Below, in pieces: positions 34,812 through 43,232 of a DNA stretch of 64,000 nt. Below the pieces are notes generated by a model, which ran no database searches, had not been told where the DNA came from, and was given only the letters and a program-made list of their open reading frames with translations. A program made the position numbers and the translations under genes. The stretch is from Myxococcus sp. RHSTA-1-4. GTDB taxonomy: Bacteria > Myxococcota > Myxococcia > Myxococcales > Myxococcaceae. Position 1 is the first letter of the stretch; each line of letters opens with the position of its first letter. The stretch covers positions 1 to 64,000 of the forward strand of contig NZ_JAIQDG010000001.1 of NCBI RefSeq assembly GCF_020037125.1, read 5' to 3'.

Positions 34812-35132
34812 ATGTCCTCCGCCCCGGAGCCCCGCCCCACCCGGCGCCCGTCCCTCGGCCGCTCCGCCGCGCTGGGGCTGTGCGGTGGCCTGCTCCTGGG
34901 CGGGCTCGGCCTGCTGGCCGCCGGCCTGCGCTCCCTCTTCGGCGCGGTGGACTGCGCCGGCCTCTCCGGCCCCGAGTGCGAACTGCTCCAGACGGCCACC
35001 CGCGAGGTGGGCCGCATGCAGACGCTCAGCGGAGGGGCCCTCACCGCCCTCGGCGCCGCCCTCTTCGTCCTCCTCCGCCCGAAGGCCCCCGCGCCACCCG
35101 AGGACCCGGGCGCTCCCTCCGCCAGCCCCTGA
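34812..35132 (+). CDS. Small membrane protein of unknown function, 106 aa
   Basis: Two hydrophobic helices are visible: AALGLCGGLLLGGLGLLAAG (about 19-38) and LSGGALTALGAALFVLL (about 72-88). They are joined by a 35-residue loop with two cysteines (DCAGLSGPEC) that may form a disulphide if outside. Both ends are Pro-rich and polar. It resembles no family I know. Codon use is that of the genome. The gene is divergent from the GT28-like gene with 68 bp between starts. The 142 bp after it lead to the LysR gene on the same strand. Confidence 0.6.
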   Translation: MSSAPEPRPTRRPSLGRSAALGLCGGLLLGGLGLLAAGLRSLFGAVDCAGLSGPECELLQTATREVGRMQTLSGGALTALGAALFVLLRPKAPAPPEDPGAPSASP

Positions 35133-35274
35133 TGACGCGGGGCGCGGGAATCCCCTCCCCGCTCCGCTGAACGGCCGGGCAGACCCCGGGGGGGTAAGGT
35201 CATTTCGCGGCGCGAGGTAGGTGAGCTAATTAACTCTGGCCTAATCGTTGGGTTTGGGGGTAGGAGACGGCCTT

Positions 35275-36180
35275 ATGCAGCTCGAATCCTTGAAGATGTT
35301 TTGCGACGTCGTGGAGACGGGTTCGTTCTCCAGGGCGGCTCAGCTCAATCACGTCACCCAGTCCGCGGTGAGCCAGCAGATTCGCGCACTGGAGAACCGG
35401 TACGAGCAGAAGCTCTTGTCCCGCAGCGCGCGGCAGGTGACGCCGACGCCCGCGGGCGAGCGGCTGTTCCGTGGGTGCAAGGAAATCCTCGCCCGCTTCG
35501 CGGAGGTGGAGCAGGAGATTCGCGAGCAGGCCGCGGAGGTGGCCGGCACCAGCACGGTGTCCACCATCTACTCGGTGGGTCTGCACGAGCTGAACACCGT
35601 GCAGAAGCAGCTCCTGAAGACGCACCCCAAGGTGAACATGCGCCTGAACTACCGGCGCAACGACCAGGTGTACGACGACGTGATTCTCGGCGCGGCGGAG
35701 ATTGGCATCGTCGCCTACCCGCAGCCGCGCGCGGGCGTGGACATCCTCCCGTTCCGCGACGACAAGCTGGCCGTCGTCTGCGCGCCCAACCACCCCTTCG
35801 CCACCAAGCAGAAGGTGAGCCTCACCGCGCTGTCCGGCGTGCCCTTCATCGCCTTCGACCGCGAGGCGCCCACGCGCAAGGCGCTGGACAGGCTCTTCCG
35901 CGAGAAGAACATCGACATCAACCCGGTGATGGAGATGGACAACGTGGAGACCATCAAGCGGGCGGTGGAGATGGGCCTGGGCGTGGCCATCCTCCCCATG
36001 GCCACGGCGCAGGGCGAGGTGAAGGGCGGCTCGCTGGTGGCCAAGCCCTTCGCGGAAGGGCCCGTGTCGCGTCCCATCGGCCTGCTCATCCGCAAGGGCA
36101 AGTACCTGGACCGCGCGTCCGCCGCGGTGCTGGAGGCCTTCAAGGCCGCCGCCGCCCAGCCGGTAACCGACGAAGGCTGA
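35275..36180 (+). CDS. LysR-family transcriptional regulator, 301 aa
   Basis: Residues 1-60 are the winged helix-turn-helix (LKMFCDVVETGSFSRAAQLN, then VTQSAVSQQIRALE). Residues 90-295 are the periplasmic-binding-protein-like effector domain with DDVILGAAEIGIVAYPQPRA and MDNVETIKRAVEMGLGVAIL. LysR proteins bind a T-N11-A site and respond to a small metabolite; here the ligand is unknown. In spacing and motifs it is close to the CysB/CbbR type. GGAG is 8 nt before the ATG. The 50 bp upstream contain an AT-rich patch (AATTAACT, 35227-35234) unlike the surrounding GC-rich DNA, probably the promoter and operator. The neighbours do not show an obvious divergent target. Confidence 0.93.
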   Translation: MQLESLKMFCDVVETGSFSRAAQLNHVTQSAVSQQIRALENRYEQKLLSRSARQVTPTPAGERLFRGCKEILARFAEVEQEIREQAAEVAGTSTVSTIYSVGLHELNTVQKQLLKTHPKVNMRLNYRRNDQVYDDVILGAAEIGIVAYPQPRAGVDILPFRDDKLAVVCAPNHPFATKQKVSLTALSGVPFIAFDREAPTRKALDRLFREKNIDINPVMEMDNVETIKRAVEMGLGVAILPMATAQGEVKGGSLVAKPFAEGPVSRPIGLLIRKGKYLDRASAAVLEAFKAAAAQPVTDEG

Positions 36181-36198
36181 GCGAGCGGCACCCGGGCG

Positions 36199-37515
36199 TC
36201 AGTAGAGCTTCCGGAGGCGCGCGGCGAAGAACCCGTCGAAGCCCTCCGGACCCGGCAGCGTGCGCAGGTACGCCTGGGTCAGCGGCAGCTTGAGCCCCGG
36301 GAGCACCGGGGGCTCCGCCGTCCACTCCGGGTGGCTTCGCAGGAACATCTCCACCTGGTCCTGCGCCTCCTGCGGCTCCACCGTGCACACCGCGTACACC
36401 AGCAGCCCGCCGGCGGGCACCGCCTCCTGGCAGTTCTCCAGAATCCGCCGCTGCAGCAGCGCCAGCCGGGAGAGGTCCTCCTCCTTGCGGCGGTAGCGCA
36501 GCTCCGGGTGGCGGCGCAGCGTGCCCAGCCCGGAGCACGGCGCGTCCACCAGGATGGCGTGGAACTCGCCCCAGGCCTCCGGGAAGGGCTCCGCGGCGTC
36601 GTGCGCGTACGCCTTCAGCCGCCCGGAGAGGCCCAGGCGCTTCGCCTCGGACTCGATTTTGCGAATCTTGTTGGCGTGGAGGTCCACCGCCACCACGTCG
36701 TGCTCCTGCGCCAGGTGGCAGGCCTTGCCGCCCGGGGCGGCGCACGCGTCCAACACGCGCGCCGTCTCCGGAATGGCGCCGTAGACGCCCACGAGCTGGG
36801 CGGCCTCGTCCTGCACCTGCCACAGCCCCTCCGCGTACCCGTAGACGTCCTCCACCCGGCCCACGGACGGCAGGATGATGCCCACGGGGGACACCGGCGT
36901 GGCCTTCGCGTCCACGCCCGCTTCCTGGAGCTGGGTGAGCAGCGCGTCGCGCGTCACCTTCGCGGTGTTGGCGCGAATCACCACCGCCGGGGCCTGGTTG
37001 TCCGCCGCCAGCATGGCCTCGGCGCGCTCGCGGCCGAACTGGCGCAGCCAGCGCTCCACCAGCCAGCGCGGGTGGCTCTCACGCACGGACAGGTGCTCCA
37101 CCACGTCCGAGGCCGGAGGCAGCGGCGGCGCGGGCAGGTCCGCCAGCTTGCGGAGGATGGCGTTGGTGAAGCCGGCCGCGCGGGCCAGCCCCACCTCCTT
37201 CAGCGCCTGCACCGTCTCCGCCACCGCCGCGCGCGCGGGCACGCGGGTGTGGAAGATTTGATAGGCGCCGATGCGCAGCGCGGCCAGCACCTTGTCTTCC
37301 AGCGAGTCCAGCTTGCGGTCCGCGAAGCGGGAGATGGCGTAGTCCAGCGCGAGCTGCCGGCGCGTGGCGCCGTAGGCCAGCTCGGTGACGAGCGCCGCGT
37401 CGCGCGAGTCCTTCGGCGGAGACTCGGACAGGAGCGTGTCCAGCACCACGTTGAGGTACGCGTCCGTGGCTCGGACACGCGAGAGGACCTGGATGGCGAG
37501 TGCGCGCGCGTTCAT
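36199..37515 (-). CDS. rsmB: 16S rRNA (cytosine-967 C5)-methyltransferase RsmB
   Basis: The N-terminal NusB-like RNA-binding domain (1-130; LAIQVLSRVRATDAYLN, GAYQIFHTRVPARAAVAETV) is followed by a SAM-dependent methyltransferase domain. This shows VLDACAAPGGKACHLAQ for SAM binding, VAVDLHANKIRKI, the DAPCSGLGTLRRHPELR motif with the first catalytic cysteine, and LVYAVCTVEPQEAQ with the second. It methylates C967 of 16S rRNA with SAM. The length (438) is normal. Its start overlaps by 4 bp the stop of the AroQ-like gene, and fmt lies two genes upstream; the fmt-rsmB link is conserved in many bacteria. Confidence 0.95.
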   Translation of the reverse strand: MNARALAIQVLSRVRATDAYLNVVLDTLLSESPPKDSRDAALVTELAYGATRRQLALDYAISRFADRKLDSLEDKVLAALRIGAYQIFHTRVPARAAVAETVQALKEVGLARAAGFTNAILRKLADLPAPPLPPASDVVEHLSVRESHPRWLVERWLRQFGRERAEAMLAADNQAPAVVIRANTAKVTRDALLTQLQEAGVDAKATPVSPVGIILPSVGRVEDVYGYAEGLWQVQDEAAQLVGVYGAIPETARVLDACAAPGGKACHLAQEHDVVAVDLHANKIRKIESEAKRLGLSGRLKAYAHDAAEPFPEAWGEFHAILVDAPCSGLGTLRRHPELRYRRKEEDLSRLALLQRRILENCQEAVPAGGLLVYAVCTVEPQEAQDQVEMFLRSHPEWTAEPPVLPGLKLPLTQAYLRTLPGPEGFDGFFAARLRKLY

Positions 37516-38432
37516 TCGTCCAGCCGGGTCAGCATGTCCACGAGCTGCTCATCCGAGAGCCGCGACGCGGGAAGGGTGGAGAGGGTGAGTCCCTGGAGGC
37601 TCTCCTCCAGCAGCTCGCGGTGGCCGCTCTCCGCGGGAGCGCCGCGCTGCACGGCCTGCCACTGCGTGCGTGCCCAGGCGGCCAGCTCGGCCGGGGTCAT
37701 CTTCCCGGACAGCCGGTCGGAAATCTTGCGCCGCACCACCGCGCGCGTCAGCAGGTCCGCCGCGGGCGTGAGCGACCTCGAGCCCCGGCCCAGCGTCTTC
37801 CCGGAGCGGGCCTCGGGGGCCGCTTCCTTCGAGGCCGCCGCCTTGCGGCCCAGCGTCTTCGTGGAGCCACCGGCCTCCGCGGCGCGGGCCAGGGACTTCG
37901 CGGGCGAGGACTTCACCAGCGACAGGGTGGGCGCCGAGGGCTCCTCCTTCCCACGGCCCAGGGACTTCGCGGGCGCGGGCTTGGAGGCGGAGCGCGACTT
38001 CTTCGGCCCCGCCGGCTCCGGCGTGAAGACACCGCTGGCGAAGGTCTCCAGCGCCTGGAGGTACGGCTCGAAGCCGCCATGGGTGCCGTGCACCTGGAGG
38101 ACGCACGCCTCGCCCACCACGGACTCGCGGGCCGGCGGCTTGAGAAGGACTTCAATGGCGGGCAGCCCCACCGCCTCCAGCGCCTCCTTGAGGGGGTACG
38201 AGGCGAAGAGCCCCGCGGGGTTGATGAGGATTCCGTCCACCGCCTCGCGCTCGGCGGCGAGCGTGTCCAGCAGCACGCCCTCGTGGTTGGACTGCACCAC
38301 CTTCAGCTCCAGCCCCAGCTCCTCCGCCCGCTCGTTCAGCGCGGCGTCCAGGTCCGACAGCCTTCCCCCGGAGGTGCCCTCTCGCACGCCCAGCAGGTTG
38401 AGGTTCGGCCCGTGCAGCACCAGCAGTTTCAT
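37512..38432 (-). CDS. Degenerate type II dehydroquinase (AroQ)-like protein with a repeat-bearing tail, 306 aa
   Basis: Residues 1-145 follow the type II 3-dehydroquinase fold: LLVLHGPNLNLLGVRE, then KVVQSNHEGVLLDTLA and GILINPAGLFASYPLKEAL. Catalytic parts are changed. The Tyr of the flexible lid is missing (GTSGGRLSDL), the His of INPxxxTH is missing, and the H-x-S-N segment is absent. So shikimate-pathway activity is doubtful. Residues 146-210 are low-complexity with four KSLGR/KTLGR-like motifs (PAKSLGRG, PAKSLARA, TKTLGRKA, GKTLGRGS). Residues 215-306 are helical. It overlaps rsmB by 4 bp and follows fmt by 36 bp, so a role near RNA or translation is possible. An in-frame ATG at 38438 is an alternative start. 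Confidence 0.85.
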   Translation of the reverse strand: MKLLVLHGPNLNLLGVREGTSGGRLSDLDAALNERAEELGLELKVVQSNHEGVLLDTLAAEREAVDGILINPAGLFASYPLKEALEAVGLPAIEVLLKPPARESVVGEACVLQVHGTHGGFEPYLQALETFASGVFTPEPAGPKKSRSASKPAPAKSLGRGKEEPSAPTLSLVKSSPAKSLARAAEAGGSTKTLGRKAAASKEAAPEARSGKTLGRGSRSLTPAADLLTRAVVRRKISDRLSGKMTPAELAAWARTQWQAVQRGAPAESGHRELLEESLQGLTLSTLPASRLSDEQLVDMLTRLDE

Positions 38433-38474
38433 GCCCATCCCGATTCCACTCCCATCAATCCAACAACGCCCGCC

Positions 38475-39416
38475 CTACTGGCTCGCGCCGAAAGGCTGGC
38501 TGCCCGGCGCCAGCTTGTGGCCCGCCAGGAAATCCGTCGCGCTCATCACCCGCTTGCCCTCCGGCTGGAGCTCCAGCAACACGAGCGAGCCCTCGCCGCA
38601 TGCCACCTCGATGCCGTCGCCACCGGCGGCCAGCACCGTGCCCGGCGCGCCCCTCCCCTGCCCCACCCTCACGCGGTGCACCTTCAGCAGCTTGCCACCC
38701 AGCGTGGTGAAGGCCCCGGGCCACGGGGTGAAGGCGCGCAGGCGCCGCTCCAGCACCACCGCGGGCCTCGTGAAGTCCAGCCGCCCCTCGTCCTTCTCGA
38801 TGATGGGCGCCAGCACCACGCCCTCGGACGGCTGCGGCACGGGCTTCAGCTCCCCGCTGAGGTACTTCGGCAGGGACTCGCGCAGCACCTCGCCCCCGAG
38901 CGCGGCCAGCTTCACGTGCAGCGAGGCGCTCGTCTCGTCCGGGGCGATGGGCAGCCGCTTCATGGCCAGCACGGGGCCGGTGTCCAGGCCCTCGTCCATC
39001 ACCATCAGCGACACCCCCGTCTCCGCGTCACCGTGGGCAATGGCCCACTGAATCGGCGCGGCGCCCCGGAAGCGCGGCAGCAGCGAGGCGTGTACGTTGA
39101 CGCAGCCCTTCGGCGGCAGCTCCAGGATGTCCTTGGGGAGGATGCGCCCGTACGCCGTCACCACGCAGATGTCCGGGGCGAAGCGGCGCAGCTCCTCGGA
39201 GAACGGCGGCGTCTTCAGCTTCACGGGCTGAAGCACGGGCACGCCGCGCGACAGGGCCAGCTCCTTCACCGGCGGCGCGGCCAGCGCGTTGCCACGGCCC
39301 TTGGGCTTGTCCGGCTGGGTGACGACGGCCACGACTTCGCCGAGGTCGAAGCAGGCGGCGAGCGAGGACACGGCGAACTCCGGCGTGCCCATGAAGATGA
39401 TGCGAGGTCGGCTCAT
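38475..39416 (-). CDS. fmt: Methionyl-tRNA formyltransferase
   Basis: The enzyme formylates Met on initiator tRNA, using 10-formyltetrahydrofolate, as needed for bacterial initiation. Visible are the start IIFMGTPEFAVSSLAA, TQPDKPKGRG, VVTAYGRILPKDIL, and the catalytic signature NVHASLLPRFRGAAPIQWAI carrying Asn-His and the SLLP motif. GDAETGVSLMVMDEGLDTGP follows. The C-terminal OB-like tRNA-binding domain begins near 205 (RLRAFTPWPGAFTTL). The length (313) is typical. It stands between the HAMP-like membrane gene (30 bp) and the AroQ-like gene (36 bp) on the same strand, in an apparent operon. Confidence 0.96.
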   Translation of the reverse strand: MSRPRIIFMGTPEFAVSSLAACFDLGEVVAVVTQPDKPKGRGNALAAPPVKELALSRGVPVLQPVKLKTPPFSEELRRFAPDICVVTAYGRILPKDILELPPKGCVNVHASLLPRFRGAAPIQWAIAHGDAETGVSLMVMDEGLDTGPVLAMKRLPIAPDETSASLHVKLAALGGEVLRESLPKYLSGELKPVPQPSEGVVLAPIIEKDEGRLDFTRPAVVLERRLRAFTPWPGAFTTLGGKLLKVHRVRVGQGRGAPGTVLAAGGDGIEVACGEGSLVLLELQPEGKRVMSATDFLAGHKLAPGSQPFGASQ

Positions 39417-39446
39417 AGGGATAGCGCTTCTCCTGCTCCGGGCGGC

Positions 39447-40034
39447 TCAGGCCACCGACTTGAAGGTGCCGCCGGTGGGGTTGTCCACCGCCTGACGCTT
39501 GCGGGTGTACAGGGCGGACAGCGTCTCCAGCGCGGCGCGAGACTCCGGGGTGGTGGCCACGGGCTTCAGGGCCGCCATCGCGGACTCCAGGGCGTGGGCC
39601 TCGTCCGCCTCGCGCTGGCGGATGCGGTCGAACGCCTCGCTGAAGCGCTCGAAGAAGCGCTTCAGCTCGTCCCCTTTGCGGAGGGGGCGCAGCCGCGGGT
39701 AGCGCCCGGCCGCCAGCGCCGCGACGTAGAGACTCATGACGTGGACGGGCCCGGCGACACGGTGCGTGAAGAGGAGGCCGAACAGGCCCAGCGCCACGGC
39801 CGCGCCCGCCGTGCCCAGGCCGGTGAGCCACAGCAGCGTCTCGCCGCCGTCCACCCCCGAGGCCACCGCGGTCACGTGGACGCGGTGCGCCAGGACTCCG
39901 AACAGCCCGATGCTGCCCGCGCCGATGCCGGCCAGCAGCAGGATGTATTTGAGCTGGAACTCCCGGTCGAGGATGTAGGTCCGGCGGGTGTGGGCGGGAC
40001 GTGTTGCCTTCTGAACGTCTTCGGACATGGGCAT
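39447..40034 (-). CDS. Two-helix membrane protein with HAMP-like domain, 195 aa
   Basis: Two membrane helices are seen (about 31-52, ILLLAGIGAGSIGLFGVLAH; and 69-90, LLWLTGLGTAGAAVALGLFG). A HAMP-like helical linker follows (LFTHRVAGPVHVMSLYVAAL, then GRYPRLRPLRKGDELKRFFERF), and a short helical cytoplasmic tail. No kinase, cyclase or MCP output is attached, so it may signal through a partner. Similar proteins are known in delta-proteobacteria as signal protein, without a defined job. It heads the cluster with fmt, the AroQ-like gene and rsmB. Both ATGs (40034, 40028) lack an evident ribosome site. Confidence 0.78.
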   Translation of the reverse strand: MPMSEDVQKATRPAHTRRTYILDREFQLKYILLLAGIGAGSIGLFGVLAHRVHVTAVASGVDGGETLLWLTGLGTAGAAVALGLFGLLFTHRVAGPVHVMSLYVAALAAGRYPRLRPLRKGDELKRFFERFSEAFDRIRQREADEAHALESAMAALKPVATTPESRAALETLSALYTRKRQAVDNPTGGTFKSVA

Positions 40035-40137
40035 GTCGTTGACCAGCGTACCCCAGGTGACCTGGGTGGTTTGCTTCCTTCGTCACGAGAGGTTTACACG
40101 GAAGACAGGACAACCCCGCAGACGCCAAGGAGACCGC

Positions 40138-41733
40138 ATGTCCCGCTCTCTCGTAGCGTTGTGTGCCGCACTCATGTTGCTGTCGCAGGCCGGGTGTAAG
40201 GGTGATTCGACGACGCCGGAGTACTGGGAGTCGAGCATCCAGCAGTCTCGCCGGGCGGAGGACCGGGTCCGCATGGTGGAGGCGCTGCGGACGTCGGGGA
40301 AGATGAACGCATCCTTCCTGCCGATGCTGCACGAGAAGCTCGCCTCCGAGAAGAAGCCGGAGGTACGGGCGGCGCTGGCCCGGGCGCTGGGAGATTTGAA
40401 GCACCCCTCCTCGGTGGAGCCGCTGAAGGCGGCGCTGGACCCGGCCGCCGGGGACATGTCCTCGCAGCTCGCCAACAAGGCGATGGTGACGACGCTGGGG
40501 GCCATCGGGGACGTGAGCGCGGTGCCGGCGCTGGTCCCGCTGCTGCGCGCGAAGGACAACTACACGCGCATCGAGGCCGTCCAGGTGCTGGGGGCGATGA
40601 AGGCGAAGGAGGCGGTGGAGCCGCTCATCGCGCTGGCCACGGACGAGAGCGTGGAGCCCTTCCTCAACAAGAAGGCCATCGAGGCGCTGGGCCATATCGG
40701 CGACCCGCGCGCGGCGCCGGCGCTCGTGCGGATGCTGACGAAGGAGCGCAAGGGCAAGTCGTTCTACGTGGAGAGCTCGTTCGCGCTGTTCCAATTGGGC
40801 CAGCCCGCGGCGGACGCGCTGCTGCCCGCGCTGGAGGGCAAGGACCAGGAGCTGCTGAAGTGGGCGCAGGCCAACGGCGTCAACCCCGCCAGCTACGCGA
40901 TGAAGGCGGCGACGGTGCTGGGCGACCTGCGCGAGAAGCGCGCGGTGGGGGCGCTCTTGAAGCAGCTCTCCTTCACGCACTCGGACCCGCAGATTCAGGC
41001 GCTGGTGAGGATGCAGGCCGCGGACGCGCTGGCGCGCATGCGGGCGACGGAGGCGGTGAAGCCGCTGGCGGGGCTGGTGGCGGAGACGGACCCCACGGTG
41101 CGCGACGCGTACGTGCGCGCCCTGTCGCGGCTGGGCGGGCGTGACGCGCTGCCGGCGCTGGAGAAGGCCGCGGCCACGGGCGACTGGTACTCGCGCGAGC
41201 TGGCGGTGAAGGGCCTGGCCATGCTGGGCGACGCGCGCGAGGCGCCGCTGATGCAGAAGCTGGCGGCGGCCGAGCCGGCGAAGACGGCGGCCGACTGCAA
41301 GGCCACGGGCGAGGAGGGCTGCGAGGACGTGGCGAAGCTGGGCAAGCAGCGGGCGGAGGAGATTGCGAAGTACGCGAAGCTGCTGGAGGCGGCGCAGGCG
41401 TGCACGGGCAACGCGGGCTGCTGGGTGCAGCGGATGGAGAAGGCGGACCCGCTGCTCCTGGAGCGGGCGGCGCTGGAGGTGGGGCGCTCGGGCTCGGCGG
41501 AGCACGCGGCGGCGCTGGCCGCGCGGATGGGCGAGCGGAACACCGATGCGCGCATGGCAATCATCCTCGGCGTGGGCTGGCTGCTGGAGGACTCGCGGGA
41601 CGCCGCGAAGAAGGTGAAGGAAGCGTCGCTGCCCGCGCTCCGGAAGCAGCTCCAGGAGGAGCAGGGAATGACCCAGTTCGCCAGCGTGAACGAGGACCTG
41701 CGCCGGCTGGTGATGCGCATCGACCGGACTTGA
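40138..41733 (+). CDS. HEAT-repeat lipoprotein, 531 aa
   Basis: The start MSRSLVALCAALMLLSQAGCKG is a lipoprotein signal with the lipobox SQAGC. The mature protein consists of HEAT/Armadillo-like repeats of about 30 residues, for example KPEVRAALARALGDLKHPSS, DNYTRIEAVQVLGAMKAKEA, LNKKAIEALGHIGDPRAAPA and DPTVRDAYVRALSRLGGRDA. An insert carries CKATGEEGCED and CTGNAGCW, which could form two disulphides. HEAT repeats bind proteins, so this is a scaffold on the outer or inner membrane. AGGAG is 6 nt before the ATG. Its end forms a convergent pair with the hydrolase-like gene, with a hairpin between. Confidence 0.88.
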   Translation: MSRSLVALCAALMLLSQAGCKGDSTTPEYWESSIQQSRRAEDRVRMVEALRTSGKMNASFLPMLHEKLASEKKPEVRAALARALGDLKHPSSVEPLKAALDPAAGDMSSQLANKAMVTTLGAIGDVSAVPALVPLLRAKDNYTRIEAVQVLGAMKAKEAVEPLIALATDESVEPFLNKKAIEALGHIGDPRAAPALVRMLTKERKGKSFYVESSFALFQLGQPAADALLPALEGKDQELLKWAQANGVNPASYAMKAATVLGDLREKRAVGALLKQLSFTHSDPQIQALVRMQAADALARMRATEAVKPLAGLVAETDPTVRDAYVRALSRLGGRDALPALEKAAATGDWYSRELAVKGLAMLGDAREAPLMQKLAAAEPAKTAADCKATGEEGCEDVAKLGKQRAEEIAKYAKLLEAAQACTGNAGCWVQRMEKADPLLLERAALEVGRSGSAEHAAALAARMGERNTDARMAIILGVGWLLEDSRDAAKKVKEASLPALRKQLQEEQGMTQFASVNEDLRRLVMRIDRT

Positions 41734-41771
41734 GCGCGGATGACGGACGCTCCGCCGGAGGGGCCGGTCCG

Positions 41772-41818
41772 GCGGGGCCCGAAGCGAGCAGCCTGGGCGG
41801 CGGGAGCTTCGGCCCCGC
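41772..41818. terminator. Shared hairpin between convergent genes
   Basis: CCGAAGC (41779-41785) pairs with GCTTCGG (41806-41812), extended by GCGGGG with CCCCGC past a single bulged base. It stands in the 112-bp gap between the HEAT-repeat gene and the hydrolase-like gene and may stop transcription from both sides. No T tract. Confidence 0.45.
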
Positions 41819-41845
41819 GGCCCCAGCCTGGCGTGTCACGCCGTA

Positions 41846-42544
41846 TCATCGGGCGGTGGAGTCACCCGTCCATTCGAGGACCCCGGGCCCGGCGGCGGCC
41901 CGGAAGCAGTCGGAGAACCAGGCCGCCGCCATGCGAGCGGCCGCCGCGAGGGGCCCGTCTTCGGGGAAGCCCCGCGTCGCCCCCTCGACGAGCTGGAGGG
42001 CCTTGCGAGGCTTCAGCGCATCGAGGACGCGGCGGTTGAGCGCGACACGGTCGGCGTCCTCCGCCGCGGCGAGGAGTAGCGTGGGGGCTCGCACTTCGCC
42101 GAGGAACTCGCCGGCCATGTCGGGCCGCCCGCCCAGGGTGACGACGGCCTGGACACCACAAGGCTGATGCGCGGCGGCCACGAGCACGGCGGCGGCTCCC
42201 AGACCGGAGCCGAGATAGCCCAGGGGTAGCAGCGACAGGGACTCATCGCGCTGGAGCCAGTCGCGGGCCACCTCCAGCCGGTGGGCGACGAGCTCCACGT
42301 TGGAGCCCTCGCGCAGCGTCCACTCCTGGGCCAGTTCCTCTTCCGCCGTGCGCAGCCCCAGCTTCAACGTGGCCAGCCCCGCGGCATGGAAGACCCGGGT
42401 GACCTGCCCGCTCCGGCGCACATCCTGTCCCGCGCCGTCCGTGGCGAGCACCACGAGGCCCGCGGCCCGCTCGGGCACCGTGAGTTGCCCCCCCAGCAAC
42501 CGTCCGGCGACACCGATTTCCACGTCACGGTCGTGTACGCGCAT
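41846..42544 (-). CDS. Dienelactone-hydrolase-like protein, probably inactive, 232 aa
   Basis: The overall pattern is that of alpha/beta hydrolases of the dienelactone hydrolase type: VPERAAGLVVLATDGAG, then LLPLGYLGSGLGAAAVLVAA at the nucleophile elbow, VVTLGGRPDMAGEFLGEV, PTLLLAAAEDADRVALN with the acid, and VEGATRGFPEDGPLAAAA. From memory of the family, the elbow is GYFGASTGAA and the His motif GATHLF; here the Ser position is Gly, the His is Arg, and only a displaced Ser remains. So catalysis is doubtful. GGAGGAG is 6 nt upstream of the ATG at 42544. Low-GC signs are absent, so it is a long-term resident. Confidence 0.82.
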   Translation of the reverse strand: MRVHDRDVEIGVAGRLLGGQLTVPERAAGLVVLATDGAGQDVRRSGQVTRVFHAAGLATLKLGLRTAEEELAQEWTLREGSNVELVAHRLEVARDWLQRDESLSLLPLGYLGSGLGAAAVLVAAAHQPCGVQAVVTLGGRPDMAGEFLGEVRAPTLLLAAAEDADRVALNRRVLDALKPRKALQLVEGATRGFPEDGPLAAAARMAAAWFSDCFRAAAGPGVLEWTGDSTAR

Positions 42545-42895
42545 CGACACTCCTCCCGACGCGGGCACCGCGTGTGCCCGGGCCCTGTCCCGTAAAGCTG
42601 GTGTTCACGGGCGCTTCCGGCCGGGCCGTCTCCCCGGGTGCAAGGGGAGCGTGCGGCCGTGCGCCACGGCGGGCTCCTGCTTCAGATTCTCCGAGGTGCC
42701 AACGCCCGGAGGTGCGGGCCGACATGCGAGCGAAGGCCGGGGCGGCGGAATCCAGACGTGAGGACAGGTGCTCGGGCCCGCCGCCGTGCTCATTGGCTTG
42801 GATAGGGCCCTCTCCAGGTGAACCGCACATGCTCTCCCGGGAGTGGCTGGCGGAGCGGCGCCACACGGCGCGTATCCAGTACGCCACATGCGGCG
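42545..42895. other. Intergenic region, no gene seen
   Basis: No frame in this 351-bp stretch shows coding bias or a start signal. It separates the hydrolase-like gene from the remnant upstream and presumably holds the former's promoter. Confidence 0.45.
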
Positions 42896-43206
42896 TCAGG
42901 GCTGCTCCAGGGGCACGGGGTTCGCGGGCGGAGAGGAGCTCAGCGCTCCGAGGGAGAACACGCCATCGGAATGCGGAGCCCCCTCGCCCAGGTGGATGAC
43001 GCGCGCGGGAAGGCGGCGGCGGGCGTACTCAGTTCCATCGGGCCGCGGGTGCCCGCGCGGTTCCACACGCTGCCGCCCGCGTGCTGGATGAGCAGGGACG
43101 TCGTCGGCATACCGGCCTGCTGGAGAATGTCGCCCAGCGCGCCCAGCGCATTCTTGCGCGTGTGGTAGCTGCCGGAGCGCCCTGAGCCGCCACGGTACGC
43201 GCGCCC
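42896..43206 (-). pseudogene. Frameshifted remnant of an unknown gene
   Basis: Two frames take over from each other. The first, from 43206, reads plausibly as AYRGGSGRSGSYHTRKNALG, then GALGDILQQAGMPTTSLLIQ and HAGGSVWNRAGTRGPMEL. Near 43035 good codon use passes to the next frame, which continues PARVIHLGEGAPHSDGVFSL and ends at a TGA at 42896-42898. Both parts have the high GC3 of real genes here. An in-frame stop at 43207-43209 cuts off the 5' side and there is no start codon. It is best read as the 3' end of a decayed gene, or one with a sequencing error. I do not recognise the family. Confidence 0.4.
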
Positions 43207-43232
43207 TCACGGGCACGCTCCGAGACCCCGCC

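Noticed and set aside
39028..41505. An 825-codon minus-strand frame across fmt, the HAMP-like gene and the HEAT-repeat gene
   Set aside because: It is rich in Arg, His, Gln and Leu in the manner of antisense GC-rich DNA and overlaps three well supported genes on both strands.
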